The position numbers and the translations under genes are program-made. A stretch of DNA of 64,000 bases. Origin: Micromonospora sp. WMMD980. GTDB lineage: Bacteria; Actinomycetota; Actinomycetes; Mycobacteriales; Micromonosporaceae. Position 1 is the first letter of the stretch. Each line of letters opens with the position of its first letter. The notes below the pieces were generated by a model. The model saw only the letters and a list, made by a program, of their open reading frames with translations, made no database searches and was not told the DNA's origin. Below, one piece after another: positions 1 through 9,471 of this stretch. The stretch is taken from assembly GCF_029626035.1 (NCBI RefSeq), contig NZ_JARUBE010000003.1, positions 4,526,001 through 4,590,000 on the forward strand, written 5' to 3'.

Positions 1-696
1 CTGGGCGAATGCGGCGTCGACCACCGCGAACACGGCCCGCCGGGGTACGTCCGGGAGGGGCGGCTCGCGGCGGGTGAACGCGACCAGCCCGGAGTCGACG
101 TTCGGCACCGGCCAGAACACGTTCGGCGGAACCTTGCCGGCGGCCCGGGCGCGGGCGTACCAGGCGAGCTTGACCGAGGGAATGCCGTACACCTTGGAGC
201 CGGGACCGGCGACGAGCCGGTCGGCGACCTCCTTCTGCACCATCACCAGGCCGTGCCGCAGCGTGGGCAGCTCGGCGAGCAGGTGCAGCACCACCGGCAC
301 GGCCACGTTGTAGGGCAGGTTCGCCACCAAAGCGGTCGCCGGCGGGCCGCCCAGATCGGCGGCGGTGACCCGCAGCGCGTCGGCGGGGTGGACGGAGAGC
401 CGGGCGGCGTCCCCGCCGGCGAACCGCGCGGCGGTGTCCGGCAGCGCGGCGGCGAGCGCCGGGTCGAGTTCGACGGCGTGCACGTGCGCGGCGACCGGCA
501 GCAGGGCCAGGGTGAGCGAGCCGAGGCCGGGGCCGACCTCCAGTGCCACGTCGTCCGGGGCGAGCCCGGCGGCGGTGACGATCCGGCGCACGGTGTTCGG
601 GTCGTGCACGAAGTTCTGGCCGAGCTTCTTGGTCGGCGTGACGCCGAGCCGCGCGGCGAGTTCCCGGATCTCCGCCGGGCCGAGAAGTCCGGTCAC
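1..696 (-). CDS. rsmA: 16S rRNA (adenine1518-N6/adenine1519-N6)-dimethyltransferase, C-terminus cut by window edge
   Basis: Dimethylates two adjacent adenines in the 3' helix of 16S rRNA using SAM during 30S maturation. The visible 232 residues start at a GTG ([19 protein letters not shown]) and carry the family signatures: the KKLGQNF block near residue 24, the SAM-binding [10 protein letters not shown] glycine loop near 54, and the NLPYN catalytic motif near 125. The 3' end runs off the left edge. It lies downstream of tatD on the same strand, separated by a perfect palindrome. In mycobacteria an rpf gene sits between tatD and rsmA; here there is none. Family assignment is very secure. Confidence 0.96.
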   Translation of the reverse strand, partial: MTGLLGPAEIRELAARLGVTPTKKLGQNFVHDPNTVRRIVTAAGLAPDDVALEVGPGLGSLTLALLPVAAHVHAVELDPALAAALPDTAARFAGGDAARLSVHPADALRVTAADLGGPPATALVANLPYNVAVPVVLHLLAELPTLRHGLVMVQKEVADRLVAGPGSKVYGIPSVKLAWYARARAAGKVPPNVFWPVPNVDSGLVAFTRREPPLPDVPRRAVFAVVDAAFAQ

Positions 697-723
697 GCCC
701 CGTAGCGTAAGCGCCCCCGCCTC

Positions 724-782
724 GGTGAAAGGAGGGGCCCCTTGTTAACGCCTGGCGTTAACAAGGGGCCCCTCCTTTCACC
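724..782. repeat. Perfect 59-bp palindrome, GGGGCCCC/GTTAAC family element 1
   Basis: Two 29-nt arms that are exact reverse complements flank a single T at 753. Each arm contains GGGGCCCC followed by GTTAACGCC. The tatD stop codon (778-780) lies inside the right-hand arm, so the element provides the end of tatD. Related elements occur at 6728, 25320 and 45391. It could act as a terminator-like hairpin for the tatD transcript (no U-run is seen) or be a REP-like dispersed repeat. I do not recognise a published name. Confidence 0.9.
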
Positions 783-1662
783 ACGGGCCGAAGGCGCGGT
801 CACCGTTGGTGGAAAGCGCGGCGCAGAGGGCGTCCAGGTCGGCGCCGGTGGTGTCGGCGAGGAAGCGGACGGTCAGCGGGATCAGGTACGACGCGTTGGG
901 CCGGCCCCGGTGCGGCATCGGCGTCAGGTAGGGCGCGTCGGTCTCCACCAGCATCTGCTCGGGCGGGGTGACGGCGGCGGCCTCCCGCAGCGCACTCGCG
1001 CTGCCGAAGGTGACCGTGCCGGCGAAGCTCAGCAGGAAGCCGCGTCGGACGCACTCGCGGGCGAAGGCGGCGTCGCCGGAGAAGCAGTGCATCACCACGG
1101 TGTCCGGCGCGCCCTCGTCGTCGACGATCCGCAGCACGTCGGCGTGGGCGTCCCGGTCGTGGATGACCAGTGCCTTGCCGTGGCGCTTCGCGATGGCGAT
1201 GTGGGCCCGGAAGCTCTCCTCCTGCGCGGCCCGCCCGTCGACGCCGGTGCGGAAGAAGTCCATGCCGGTCTCGCCGACGCCGCGGACCCGGTCCCGCCCG
1301 GCGAGGGCCTCGATCTCGCGCAGCGCCTCGTCGAGGTCCGCCAGGCGCGGCGCCTCGTTCGGGTGCAGTGCCACGGTCGCCAGCACCGCCGGGTGCCGGT
1401 CGGCGACGTCGACGCCCCAGCCTGACGACTCGACGTCCACTCCGACCTGGACGAGTCGGTCCACGCCGACGTCGGCGGCGAGGGCGATAGCGGCGGCCAC
1501 CGGGTCGCCGGCGCCGCCCGGCGGCGTGCCGTACTCGCCGACGGTGATGTCGAGGTGGGTGTGGCTGTCCGGCACGGGCACCGGCAACGGCTCGGGGGCG
1601 GGCGGGAATTCGCCGGCCCGGCGGGCGGCGCGCTGCTTGCGGGTCTCGGTCTGCTCGGTCAT
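778..1662 (-). CDS. tatD: TatD-family metal-dependent DNase
   Basis: Predicted 294-residue TIM-barrel metallohydrolase of the TatD family (3'-5' exonuclease/DNA repair, cytoplasmic). Metal ligands are visible: DSHTHLD (His34, His36), the GETGMDFF block, VIHDRDAH, HCFSG and the ETDAPYL motif near the C-terminus. I chose the ATG at 1662 (MTEQTETRK); another in-frame ATG lies at 1674. The stop codon falls within the palindrome at 724-782. It sits between rsmA and metG, as in other actinobacteria. Family secure; the physiological substrate is not shown by the sequence. Confidence 0.93.
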   Translation of the reverse strand: MTEQTETRKQRAARRAGEFPPAPEPLPVPVPDSHTHLDITVGEYGTPPGGAGDPVAAAIALAADVGVDRLVQVGVDVESSGWGVDVADRHPAVLATVALHPNEAPRLADLDEALREIEALAGRDRVRGVGETGMDFFRTGVDGRAAQEESFRAHIAIAKRHGKALVIHDRDAHADVLRIVDDEGAPDTVVMHCFSGDAAFARECVRRGFLLSFAGTVTFGSASALREAAAVTPPEQMLVETDAPYLTPMPHRGRPNASYLIPLTVRFLADTTGADLDALCAALSTNGDRAFGPW

Positions 1663-1755
1663 CGCGGCCAGCATCACACACCCGCCGCCGGCGGCGTTCC
1701 CGGACCGCCACCGTCCGTTCACACGCCCCACATCTGGCCGGCTTAGCTTCCCGGG

Positions 1756-3000
1756 GTGACCGTCACTGACCAGGCCGGCGGGGCCGCCTCCGAGCGGACC
1801 GGGGTGCGCGTGACGTACGACGGCCGGGTGCACCCGGCCGAGGAGATCGCCCGGGGCGCGGCGTACGAGTTGTTCAGCGCCGACGAGGCGCCCGGCTTCG
1901 AGTGGTGCCCCCGGCCGGGGAGCGGCTACCCGTGGCGCAGGTTCGTGCACGCGACCGAGGTGGCGGCGGTGCACGGGGCGGCGGAGCCGACCGACGAGGC
2001 CGACGCGCCGCTGCTGATGCCGGTGCACCGCGAGCACGGCTGGGCGTACGTGCACCAGCTCAGCCAGCGCCCGGCGGCGGCCGGCGACCCGACGCTGGCC
2101 GCGGTGCGGGCGTCGGCGGTCGTCCGGCCGGGCACCCGGATGATGAAGGTGCTCTCCGCCCGGCAGCTCGCCGGTTACGTGCGGGGTTGGCTGCCGCACG
2201 GCTTCTGCTACCGAGAGCACGACGTGGCGCACCTGCGCACGCCGGCCGGGATGGCGGTGCTGCGGGGCGACCCGGAGGGCGGCGACGTGGCGTACGCGTT
2301 GCGCTGGCGGGCGGCCGACCCGGCCGACTACGACGTGCCGGTCGGCCCGGCGCACCGCGGGTTGACCGTCCTGCCGCCCCGCGACCGGCTCGGGCCGCCG
2401 GTGCTGGGCACCGGTTTCGTGCCGAGCGACGCGCAGCTCGTCCCGGAGTTCGTCACCCGGGACTTCGCCGACCTGCCGATGCCGGCGAACGCCACCCTGC
2501 TCGCCTACCCGGCCGAGGGGGTGGAGGTGGTGCTCTACACCTATCAGGCGGAGCAGCGCGGCTGGCTGCGGCTGGCCGGCCCGCAGTGGCGACACCTGCT
2601 GGCGGCGGTGCCGGGGCTCTCGGCCGACCAGGAGTACGTGCCGACCGGCGACGCGCCGCGCTCCACCCAGCTCGTCGGCGCGTATGCCGGGGTGGAGTAC
2701 GAGGCGGTGGCCGACCAGCCGGGCGGGTTCCGGGTGCTGGCGATGACCCGGGCGGCCCGCTACCCGGTGGAGGCGGCGGCGCGTCGGCTGCGGACGGCGG
2801 CCTGGCGCGGGGTGCCCTGCCTGGTGCTGCGGGAGGAGGGGGGCTGGCTGCGGTTGCGGCTGCGCCGCCCGGATCCGGACGCGGTGGCCCTGACCGGGGC
2901 ACAGTGTCACGAACGCGGCGTCTACGAGGTCTGGGCGCCGGGCGCCGAGTTGACCGACGACCGGGTGGTGGACCTGCCGTATCCGGGGCCGCACGAATAG
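1756..3000 (+). CDS. Hypothetical protein, 414 aa
   Basis: I do not recognise a family. The GTG start at 1756 follows a short leader divergent from tatD. The product has no obvious signal peptide or membrane segment and is rich in Trp, Tyr and Arg. Two stretches look internally related: each has a Pro-Gly-rich turn, a Trp-Arg/Leu-rich strand and a V(E/H)xA motif (about residues 60-80 and 230-330), which would fit a repeated beta-rich fold. Codon use matches its neighbours, so the reading frame is convincing. It lies between tatD and an alpha/beta hydrolase and is probably a lineage-specific insertion in the tatD-metG interval. Confidence 0.75.
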   Translation: MTVTDQAGGAASERTGVRVTYDGRVHPAEEIARGAAYELFSADEAPGFEWCPRPGSGYPWRRFVHATEVAAVHGAAEPTDEADAPLLMPVHREHGWAYVHQLSQRPAAAGDPTLAAVRASAVVRPGTRMMKVLSARQLAGYVRGWLPHGFCYREHDVAHLRTPAGMAVLRGDPEGGDVAYALRWRAADPADYDVPVGPAHRGLTVLPPRDRLGPPVLGTGFVPSDAQLVPEFVTRDFADLPMPANATLLAYPAEGVEVVLYTYQAEQRGWLRLAGPQWRHLLAAVPGLSADQEYVPTGDAPRSTQLVGAYAGVEYEAVADQPGGFRVLAMTRAARYPVEAAARRLRTAAWRGVPCLVLREEGGWLRLRLRRPDPDAVALTGAQCHERGVYEVWAPGAELTDDRVVDLPYPGPHE

Positions 3001-3060
3001 ACGGCGGCGGGTCGGGAAGGCGTCGGGGGTCCGAGACCCACGCGTAGGGGGAATCCCGAC

Positions 3061-3912
3061 ATGCCTTTCGTCACCGTCGGTACGGAGAATTCCGCACCCA
3101 TCGACCTGTACTACGAGGATCACGGTTCCGGTCAGCCGATCGTGCTGATCCACGGTTTCCCGTTCAACGGGGCCACCTGGGAGAAGATGAGCGGTCCGCT
3201 GCTCGCCGCCGGGTACCGGGTGATCACGTACGACCGGCGCGGGTTCGGTAGTTCCGCCCAGCCGGCGTCCGGCTACGACTACAACACGTTCGCGGCCGAC
3301 CTGGACGTGTTGATGACCGAGTTGGACCTGCGCAACGCGATCCTGGTCGGGCACTCGATGGGCACCGGCGAGGTGACCCGCTACCTGGGCGCCTACGGGT
3401 CGGACCGGGTGGACCGCGCGGTGGTGATGGCCCCGTTGGCGCCGTTCCTGCTGAAGACCGCCGACAACCCGGAGGGCGTCGAGAAGAGCCTGTTCGACGG
3501 GTTCCAGCAGGCGATCATCCAGGATCGGTTCGCCTACCTGACCCAGTTCTGCGACGCGTTCTTCAACGCCAGCGAGAACCGGGGCAAGCTGGTCAGCGAC
3601 GAGGCGTACCACGCGCACTGGCAGATCGGCGCGCAGGCGTCGGCGAAGGGCACCCACGACTCGGTGGACGCCTGGCAGACCGACTTCCGCGGTGACCTGC
3701 CCAACATCGACGTCCCAGTGTTGATCGTCCAGGGCGACAAGGACAACGTGCTGCCGTACCCGAAGACGGGTCAGCGGCTGGTGAACATGCTGTCCGACGC
3801 CAAGTTGGTGACGTTGAAGGGCGCGCCGCACGGCACGCCGTGGACGCACCCGACCGAGGTCAACAACGCGATCATGGAGTTCATCGGCAAGCCGAGCATG
3901 GCCACCGCCTGA
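3061..3912 (+). CDS. Alpha/beta hydrolase, non-heme chloroperoxidase-like
   Basis: A 283-residue alpha/beta-hydrolase close to the bacterial cofactor-free chloroperoxidase/arylesterase group. Visible elements are the oxyanion HGFPF motif near residue 31, the nucleophile elbow GHSMG with Ser99, the acid in GDKD (probably Asp228) and the catalytic His257 in GAPHG. Length is typical of the family (270-285). ATG start with a GGGGGAA Shine-Dalgarno a few bases upstream. It is convergent with metG. Substrate unknown: the haloperoxidase label usually reflects peracid chemistry of an esterase, so esterase is the safer reading. Confidence 0.9.
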   Translation: MPFVTVGTENSAPIDLYYEDHGSGQPIVLIHGFPFNGATWEKMSGPLLAAGYRVITYDRRGFGSSAQPASGYDYNTFAADLDVLMTELDLRNAILVGHSMGTGEVTRYLGAYGSDRVDRAVVMAPLAPFLLKTADNPEGVEKSLFDGFQQAIIQDRFAYLTQFCDAFFNASENRGKLVSDEAYHAHWQIGAQASAKGTHDSVDAWQTDFRGDLPNIDVPVLIVQGDKDNVLPYPKTGQRLVNMLSDAKLVTLKGAPHGTPWTHPTEVNNAIMEFIGKPSMATA

Positions 3913-3966
3913 CCCGGAACGACGAGCGGCCCCGGGGGTTCCCCGGGGCCGCCGCCGCGTCGGTGG

Positions 3967-5769
3967 TCACCCGGCGAGGCGGGCCAGCTCCTCGTCGACG
4001 ATGGACGGGTCGAGCTTGCGGAACACCGGCTTGGGCGCCGCGAGCGGCCGGCCCACCGCCAGGGGTACGGACTCCCAGCGCGCGCCGACCGTGTAGTCAC
4101 CGGTCAGCACCGGGTACGCCGGCCCGCCGTCGAGGTCGTCGACCTCCTCGATCACCGGCATCGGCGCGTGCACCCCGGTGCCGCCGAGCAGCTCGTGGAT
4201 CTGCTGCGCGGAGTGCGGCAGGAACGGGGTGAGCAGCGTGTTGGCGTCGCTGACCACCTGGAGGGCGACGTGCAGGATGGTGCCCATCCGCGGCTTGTCG
4301 TCGTCGCCCTTGAGCTTCCACGGCGCCTGCTCGGACAGGTATTTGTTGGCCTCGGCGACCACCTTCATGGCCTCGCCGATGGCCTGCTTCTGCCGGTGCC
4401 GGGCGATCAGGTCGCCGACGACCCCGAAGCCGGCCTTCGCGGTGTCCAGCAGCGCCCGGTCGGCGTCGGTGAGCCCGGCCGGGTCGACCGGCGGGATCGC
4501 GCCGAAGTTCTTCGCCGCCATCGAGACGGACCGGTTGACCAGGTTGCCCCAGCCGGCGACCAGCTCGTCGTTGTTGCGGCGCAGGAACTCGGCCCAGGTG
4601 AAGTCGGTGTCGTTGCTCTCCGGGCCGGCGACCGCGATGAAGTAGCGCAGCGCGTCGGCGTCGTAGCGCTCCAGGAAGTCCCGGACGTAGATGACCACCT
4701 TGCGGGAGGAGGAGAACTTCCGACCCTCCATGGTCAGGTATTCGCTGGAAACGACCTCGGTGGGCAGGTTGAGCCGGCCCAGCTCGCCGGGCTCGCCGTC
4801 GCGGGCGCCCTCGCCGGAGTAGCCGCCGAGCAGCGCCGGCCAGATCACCGAGTGGAAGACGATGTTGTCCTTGCCCATGAAGTAGTAGCCCCGGGCGTCC
4901 TTTCCCTCGCCGTCCGCCGACCACCACTTCCGCCACGCCTCGGGGTCGCCGGTGCGCCGGGCCCACTCGATGGACGCGGACAGGTAGCCGATCACCGCGT
5001 CGAACCAGACGTAGATCCGCTTGTCCGACCGGTCCTGCCAGCCCGCCAGGGGGATCGGCACGCCCCACTCCAGGTCCCGGGTGATGGCCCGGGGCTGGAG
5101 GTCGTCGAGCAGGTTGCGGGAGAACCGGAGCACGTTGGGCCGCCAGCCCTCCCGGGTGTCCAGCCACTGCCGCAGCGCGTCGGCCAGGGCCGGCAGGTCG
5201 AGGAAGAAGTGCTCGGTCTCCACGAACTCCGGCGTCTCGCCGTTAATCTTCGACTTGGGGTCGATCAGGTCGATCGGGTCGAGCTGGTTGCCGCAGTTGT
5301 CGCACTGGTCGCCGCGCGCGCTGTCGTAGCCGCAGATCGGGCAGGTGCCCTCGATGTAGCGGTCGGGCAGGGTGCGGCCGGTGGACGGGGAGATCGCCCC
5401 GGTGGTGACCTTCGCGACGATGTAGCCGTTGCGGTGCAGCCCGGTGAACAGCTCCTGCACCACCGCGTAGTGGTTGCGGGTGGTGGTGCGGGTGAACAGG
5501 TCGTACGACAGGCCCAGCGCCCGCAGGTCCTCGGCGATCACCCGGTTGTATCGGTCGGCCAGCTCGCGCGGGGTCACCCCCTCCGCGTCGGCCTGCACCT
5601 GGATCGGGGTGCCGTGCTCGTCGGTGCCGGAGACCATGAGCACGTCGTGGCCGGCCATCCGCATGTACCGGGCGAAGACGTCGGAGGGAACGCCGAATCC
5701 GGATACGTGGCCGATGTGGCGCGGGCCGTTGGCGTAGGGCCAGGCGACCGCGGCGAGAACGTGACTCAT
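3967..5769 (-). CDS. metG: Methionyl-tRNA synthetase
   Basis: Class I aminoacyl-tRNA synthetase that charges tRNA-Met. The 600-residue product starts at the ATG at 5769 ([15 protein letters not shown]). It shows the HIGH motif at residues 18-21, a zinc-knuckle insertion with CxxC pairs (CPICG and CDNCG, about residues 145-165), and a KMSKS variant KFSSS near residue 350, followed by the anticodon-binding domain. It lacks the C-terminal dimerisation extension of E. coli MetG. The upstream reading frame stays open for another 308 codons, but that part is Pro/Arg-rich antisense sequence and is not credible. Essential housekeeping gene. Confidence 0.97.
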   Translation of the reverse strand: MSHVLAAVAWPYANGPRHIGHVSGFGVPSDVFARYMRMAGHDVLMVSGTDEHGTPIQVQADAEGVTPRELADRYNRVIAEDLRALGLSYDLFTRTTTRNHYAVVQELFTGLHRNGYIVAKVTTGAISPSTGRTLPDRYIEGTCPICGYDSARGDQCDNCGNQLDPIDLIDPKSKINGETPEFVETEHFFLDLPALADALRQWLDTREGWRPNVLRFSRNLLDDLQPRAITRDLEWGVPIPLAGWQDRSDKRIYVWFDAVIGYLSASIEWARRTGDPEAWRKWWSADGEGKDARGYYFMGKDNIVFHSVIWPALLGGYSGEGARDGEPGELGRLNLPTEVVSSEYLTMEGRKFSSSRKVVIYVRDFLERYDADALRYFIAVAGPESNDTDFTWAEFLRRNNDELVAGWGNLVNRSVSMAAKNFGAIPPVDPAGLTDADRALLDTAKAGFGVVGDLIARHRQKQAIGEAMKVVAEANKYLSEQAPWKLKGDDDKPRMGTILHVALQVVSDANTLLTPFLPHSAQQIHELLGGTGVHAPMPVIEEVDDLDGGPAYPVLTGDYTVGARWESVPLAVGRPLAAPKPVFRKLDPSIVDEELARLAG

Positions 5770-5896
5770 GAGCGTCAAGACTAGTGATTGCCGTGGGCGC
5801 CCCGCGAACCAATAGGGCGGGTGCCGCCGTCGTACGCCCGATTTGTCGCCGACACGCGGCTTGAGCTGCCCGACGAGCCCGGCGTGCCGGTGTCCA

Positions 5897-6721
5897 ATGA
5901 ACGTCGTGACCAGCAGACCAGCGGCACCCGAGCCGGCCGCGGCCGCGCGGGCCGCACCCGGCGCTCCGGTCGCCCCGCAGCCCCGGCTGGACCCGGCCGA
6001 CCCGCCGGTGGAGGTGGAGCCGACCACCGGCGCGCCGCGGGACGCCGTGCCCCGACGGGTGCCGGTGCGGCAGCCGCGCTGGCAGCGGCGCTCCGCCCGG
6101 GCGGGCGACGAGGCGACCGGCTGGGCGCCGATCGAGGAGGTGCACTGGGACGGCACGCCGCTGCGCGACGAACCGCGCCCGCGCGCGGTGGACGCGCCGG
6201 GCCGGCGCCCGCCGCCCCGCCCGGTGCACCCGCCGGACCCGCCCGTCGGGCTGACCGTGCTGCTGACGTTGAGCCTGCTCGCCGCGTTCTTCGCCTGGGT
6301 GAGCGCCGGCCCGTTCTGGCTGGCGGTGGGCCACTCCACCGGCGGCACGGTGATGATCACCGAGTGCGCCGGGGGCGGGCTGGCGCAGCGCTGCCGGGGG
6401 ATCTTCGAGGCCGAGCACGACCGCTTCCAGGCCCAGGGGGTCCGGGTCAGCGGCGTGCCGGCGGGACGGACCGCCACCGGGAGCACGCTGCCGGCCCGGA
6501 TGACCGGCCCGGATGGGGTCACCGCGTACGCGGACCGGGGCGTGGGCCGGCACCTGCGCTGGCTGCTCGGGTTGACCCTGGTGGTGGGCTGCGCGGCGGG
6601 GATCGCCAGGTGGACCGGAGCGACCCGGCTGACGGATCGGCGGCAGCGACGCTGGGCGGTCGGACTGGCGCTGGCCGGCCCGCTGCTCATCACGGTCGGC
6701 TTCCTCGCCGCCGCCTGGTGA
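5897..6721 (+). CDS. Pro-rich membrane protein, hypothetical
   Basis: A 274-residue protein with a disordered Pro/Arg/Ala-rich N-terminus (1-115), a membrane segment around 118-145, an extracytoplasmic loop with two Cys (ECAGG and QRCRG) and two further hydrophobic segments near 212-230 and 248-272. The ATG at 5897 is preferred; an in-frame GTG at 5906 is possible. The transmembrane-loop-transmembrane pattern with paired cysteines recalls small actinobacterial envelope proteins, but I cannot name it. It diverges from metG and converges on rsmI, with repeat element 2 between the two stop codons. Confidence 0.78.
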   Translation: MNVVTSRPAAPEPAAAARAAPGAPVAPQPRLDPADPPVEVEPTTGAPRDAVPRRVPVRQPRWQRRSARAGDEATGWAPIEEVHWDGTPLRDEPRPRAVDAPGRRPPPRPVHPPDPPVGLTVLLTLSLLAAFFAWVSAGPFWLAVGHSTGGTVMITECAGGGLAQRCRGIFEAEHDRFQAQGVRVSGVPAGRTATGSTLPARMTGPDGVTAYADRGVGRHLRWLLGLTLVVGCAAGIARWTGATRLTDRRQRRWAVGLALAGPLLITVGFLAAAW

Positions 6722-6727
6722 GCGGGT

Positions 6728-6807
6728 AAGGAGGGGCCCCCTGTTAACGCCTCCGGTAGAGAAGGGGCCCCCTCTCACACCGAGGTGTTAACAGGGGGCC
6801 CCTCCTT
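6728..6807. repeat. GGGGCCCC/GTTAAC family element 2, between convergent genes
   Basis: Outer arms pair almost perfectly (AAGGAGGGGCCCCCTGTTAA against its complement ending at 6807). A third GGGGCCCC copy lies in the centre, next to CCGGTAGAGAAGG. The element fills the gap between two converging genes, a natural place for a bidirectional terminator. It shares core and spacer motifs with the elements at 724, 25320 and 45391. Confidence 0.85.
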
Positions 6808-6814
6808 GCACACC

Positions 6815-7654
6815 TCAGCGGTGCACCACCGCGTAGACCTCGCGGCGGCGCAGGCCGTACGCGGTGGCGACCTCGGTGATCGCGTCCCGCCGCGACGCGC
6901 CGGCCGCCTCGCGTTCGGCCACCGCGGCACGCAACGCGTCGTCGTCCGGGCGGACCGCCGGCGTCGCCGGCGCACCGGCCACGACGAGCGTGATCTCGCC
7001 GCGTACCTCGTTGGCGGCGGCCCACTCGGCCAGCTCGCCCAGCGGCCGGCGGACCACCTCCTCGTAGGTCTTGGTCAGCTCCCGGCAGAGCGCGGCGGGC
7101 CGGTCCGGGCCGAAGGCATCGGCCAGGTCGGCGAGCGCCCCGCCGATCCGGTGCGTCGCCTCGAAGAGCACCAGCGTGCGCTCCTCGCCGGCGAGCGCGC
7201 GCAGGCGGGAGCGGCGGGCGCCGGGGGTACGGGGCAGGAAGCCCTCGAAGCAGAACCGGTCGCAGGGCAGCCCGGACAGCGCCAGCGCGGTGGTGACCGC
7301 GCTCGGCCCCGGCGCGGCGGTGACCGGGACGCCGACCTCCAGCGCGGCGCGGACCAGGCGGTAGCCGGGATCGGAGACGCTCGGCATGCCGCCGTCGGTG
7401 ACCAGGGCGACCGTGTAGCCGGCGGCGAGCACGTCGGCGAGTTCCGGGGTGCGCCGTTCCTCGTTGCCCTCGAAGTAGGAGACGATCCGGCCGGCGACGG
7501 TGACGTCGAGGTCGCGGGCCAGCCGGGTGAGCCGGCGGGTGTCCTCGGCGGCGACCACGTCGGCGGTGGCGAGCACCTCGCGAAACCGGGTGGAGGCGTC
7601 GGCCGGGTTGCCCAGCGGCGCACCGAGCAGCACCAACCGCCCTAGCTCGGACAT
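6815..7654 (-). CDS. rsmI: 16S rRNA (cytidine1402-2'-O)-methyltransferase
   Basis: RsmI 2'-O-methylates C1402 in the decoding centre with SAM. The 279-residue product has the tetrapyrrole-methylase fold signatures: LVLLGAPLGNPAD at the N-terminus, the AEDTRRL motif near 36, DGGMPSVSDPG near 87-97 and AAPGPSAVTTALALSG near 113. A C-terminal helical segment with RRDAITEVATAYGL is typical. ATG start at 7654; divergent from pmt, with about 90 bp shared upstream. The rsmI-pmt divergent pair is conserved in actinobacteria. Confidence 0.96.
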   Translation of the reverse strand: MSELGRLVLLGAPLGNPADASTRFREVLATADVVAAEDTRRLTRLARDLDVTVAGRIVSYFEGNEERRTPELADVLAAGYTVALVTDGGMPSVSDPGYRLVRAALEVGVPVTAAPGPSAVTTALALSGLPCDRFCFEGFLPRTPGARRSRLRALAGEERTLVLFEATHRIGGALADLADAFGPDRPAALCRELTKTYEEVVRRPLGELAEWAAANEVRGEITLVVAGAPATPAVRPDDDALRAAVAEREAAGASRRDAITEVATAYGLRRREVYAVVHR

Positions 7655-7746
7655 TTCCCCCACGGTGCGCGCTCCCTCATCGATGGTCGTACCAATTTCG
7701 GGGACGACGGACGCCACCGGGCACCCTCGCAGCCTACGATCGCCGG

Positions 7747-9423
7747 GTGACGAGTGCGTCGACAGCACAGGAGCCCTCCACCACCGACCGGGCCGCCGGC
7801 TCGCCGACCGACGACGGCGGGGGCGGCGGGATCCCGGCCGCGGTCCGGCGGCGACTCGCCACCGTCGACGACCACCTGGGCCGGGGGCAGGCGTGGCTGG
7901 CCACCGCCGTGGTGGTGGGGATCGCCGCGATCCTGCGCTTCGTCGGGCTCAGCCATCCGTCCGGCAAGATCTTCGACGAGACCTACTACGCCAAGGATGC
8001 CTACGGGCTGATCGACCGCGGCGTCGAGTGGAACTACAAGGACAACGGCCCGTCGTACGTGGTCCACCCGCCACTGGGCAAGTGGCTGATCGGGATCGGC
8101 GAGTGGGCCTTCGGCTACCAGGACGCGGAGACCAACGTCTCGGTGCCCGGGCACCTGATGACCACCGCGCCGGAGTTCGGCTGGCGTTTCGGCGCGGCGG
8201 TCTGCGGCACGCTGTCGGTGCTGCTGCTGGTGCGCATCGGCCGGCGGATGTTCCGGTCCACCACGCTGGGTTGCGCCGCCGGCCTGCTGCTCGCGTTGGA
8301 CGGCTTCCACCTGGTGCTGTCCCGCACCGCGATCCTCGACATCTTCCTGCTGCTGTTCGTGCTGGCCGCGTTCGGCGCGCTGGTGCTCGACCGGGACGCC
8401 CGGCGGCGACGCTGGGCCCGGGCGTTGGCGGACGGCCTCGACCCGACGGCGCCGGGGCGCGCCGGGCGACCGGCAGGGGGCTGGCGCAACTGGCCGTGGT
8501 GGCGCCTGGCCGCCGGGGTCCTGCTCGGCTGCGCCTGCTCGGTGAAGTGGAGCGGGATCTACTTCGTCCCGGCGTTCGCGCTGCTGGTGCTGCTCTGGGA
8601 GGTCGGCGTCCGCCGCTCGTCCGGCGTCCGCCGGCCGTGGCGCGACGCGGTGCTCGACGAGCTGCCCTGGCTGCTCGCGGCCGGCGCACTGATGGTGGTC
8701 ACCTACGTGGCCACCTGGTCGGGCTGGCTGCTGAGCGACGAGGGCTACTACCGGCTGGCCAGCCGCTACCCGAACGTGCCGGGGTTGAGCGACACCCCGT
8801 TCCTCGGTCCGCTGATCAACCTGTGGGAATACCACAAGGCCGCCTACGGCTTCCACACCCAGCTCGACGACCCGCACAAATACCAGTCCTGGCCGTGGCA
8901 GTGGCTGCTGCTGGGCCGGCCGGTCGCGTTCGCCTACAACGGTGACGGCAGCTGCGGCGCGTCGAGCTGCGCCTCCGAGGTGCTGCTGCTGGGCACTCCG
9001 CTGCTGTGGTGGTCGTTCCTGCCGGCGCTGGCCGCGACGGCCTGGCTGGGCCTGGCCCGGCGGGACTGGCGCGCCGGGGCGATCCTGCTGAGCGCCGCCG
9101 CCGGGCTGCTGCCCTGGTTCTGGTTCGCCCTCGACGGCCGGACGATGTTCTCCTTCTACGCCGCGCCGGCGGTGCCGTTCCTGGTGCTCGCGGTGGTCTA
9201 CGTGCTCGGCGCGATCGTCACGCCCGCGCCGGTCACCGGTTCCGCCCCACCGCCGACCGCCGAGCAGGCGAACGACCGTCGCCTGGTGGGCGGCATCATC
9301 GCGGGCGCCTACGTGCTGCTGGTCGCGCTCTGCTTCGGCTACTTCTATCCGATCTTCGTGGGGAGGATCCTCCCGTACGTGGACTGGTCCGCCCGGATGT
9401 GGCTGGACGGTCGCTGGATCTAG
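7747..9423 (+). CDS. pmt: Protein O-mannosyltransferase (PMT family)
   Basis: Polytopic glycosyltransferase that moves mannose from polyprenyl-phosphate mannose to Ser/Thr of proteins exported by Sec, at the cytoplasmic membrane. The 558-residue product has a cytoplasmic N-terminal tail, about ten to eleven hydrophobic segments, and the essential Asp-Glu pair (Asp77-Glu78 in IFDETYYAKDAY) in the first external loop. HPPLGKW follows near residue 100, as in mycobacterial Pmt (Rv1002c). GTG start at 7747; divergent from rsmI. Likely to glycosylate Pro/Ala-rich secreted proteins such as those encoded downstream (inference). Confidence 0.94.
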   Translation: MTSASTAQEPSTTDRAAGSPTDDGGGGGIPAAVRRRLATVDDHLGRGQAWLATAVVVGIAAILRFVGLSHPSGKIFDETYYAKDAYGLIDRGVEWNYKDNGPSYVVHPPLGKWLIGIGEWAFGYQDAETNVSVPGHLMTTAPEFGWRFGAAVCGTLSVLLLVRIGRRMFRSTTLGCAAGLLLALDGFHLVLSRTAILDIFLLLFVLAAFGALVLDRDARRRRWARALADGLDPTAPGRAGRPAGGWRNWPWWRLAAGVLLGCACSVKWSGIYFVPAFALLVLLWEVGVRRSSGVRRPWRDAVLDELPWLLAAGALMVVTYVATWSGWLLSDEGYYRLASRYPNVPGLSDTPFLGPLINLWEYHKAAYGFHTQLDDPHKYQSWPWQWLLLGRPVAFAYNGDGSCGASSCASEVLLLGTPLLWWSFLPALAATAWLGLARRDWRAGAILLSAAAGLLPWFWFALDGRTMFSFYAAPAVPFLVLAVVYVLGAIVTPAPVTGSAPPPTAEQANDRRLVGGIIAGAYVLLVALCFGYFYPIFVGRILPYVDWSARMWLDGRWI

Positions 9424-9441
9424 GCGGGGGCGAGCGCACCA

Positions 9442-9471
9442 CGGCCCGGCGGGGATCTCCCCGCCGGGCCG
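9442..9471 (+). terminator. Intrinsic terminator after pmt
   Basis: A perfect 13-bp stem (CGGCCCGGCGGGG paired with its complement) with an ATCT loop, followed by GTTATTT. It sits 19 bp downstream of the pmt stop codon and is oriented to end the pmt transcript. Confidence 0.8.

Noticed and set aside
1663..3849. Very long minus-strand open frame continuing upstream of tatD
   Set aside because: The extension is Arg/His/Pro-rich antisense of the plus-strand genes at 1756 and 3061, which have normal coding character; long antisense frames are common at this GC content.
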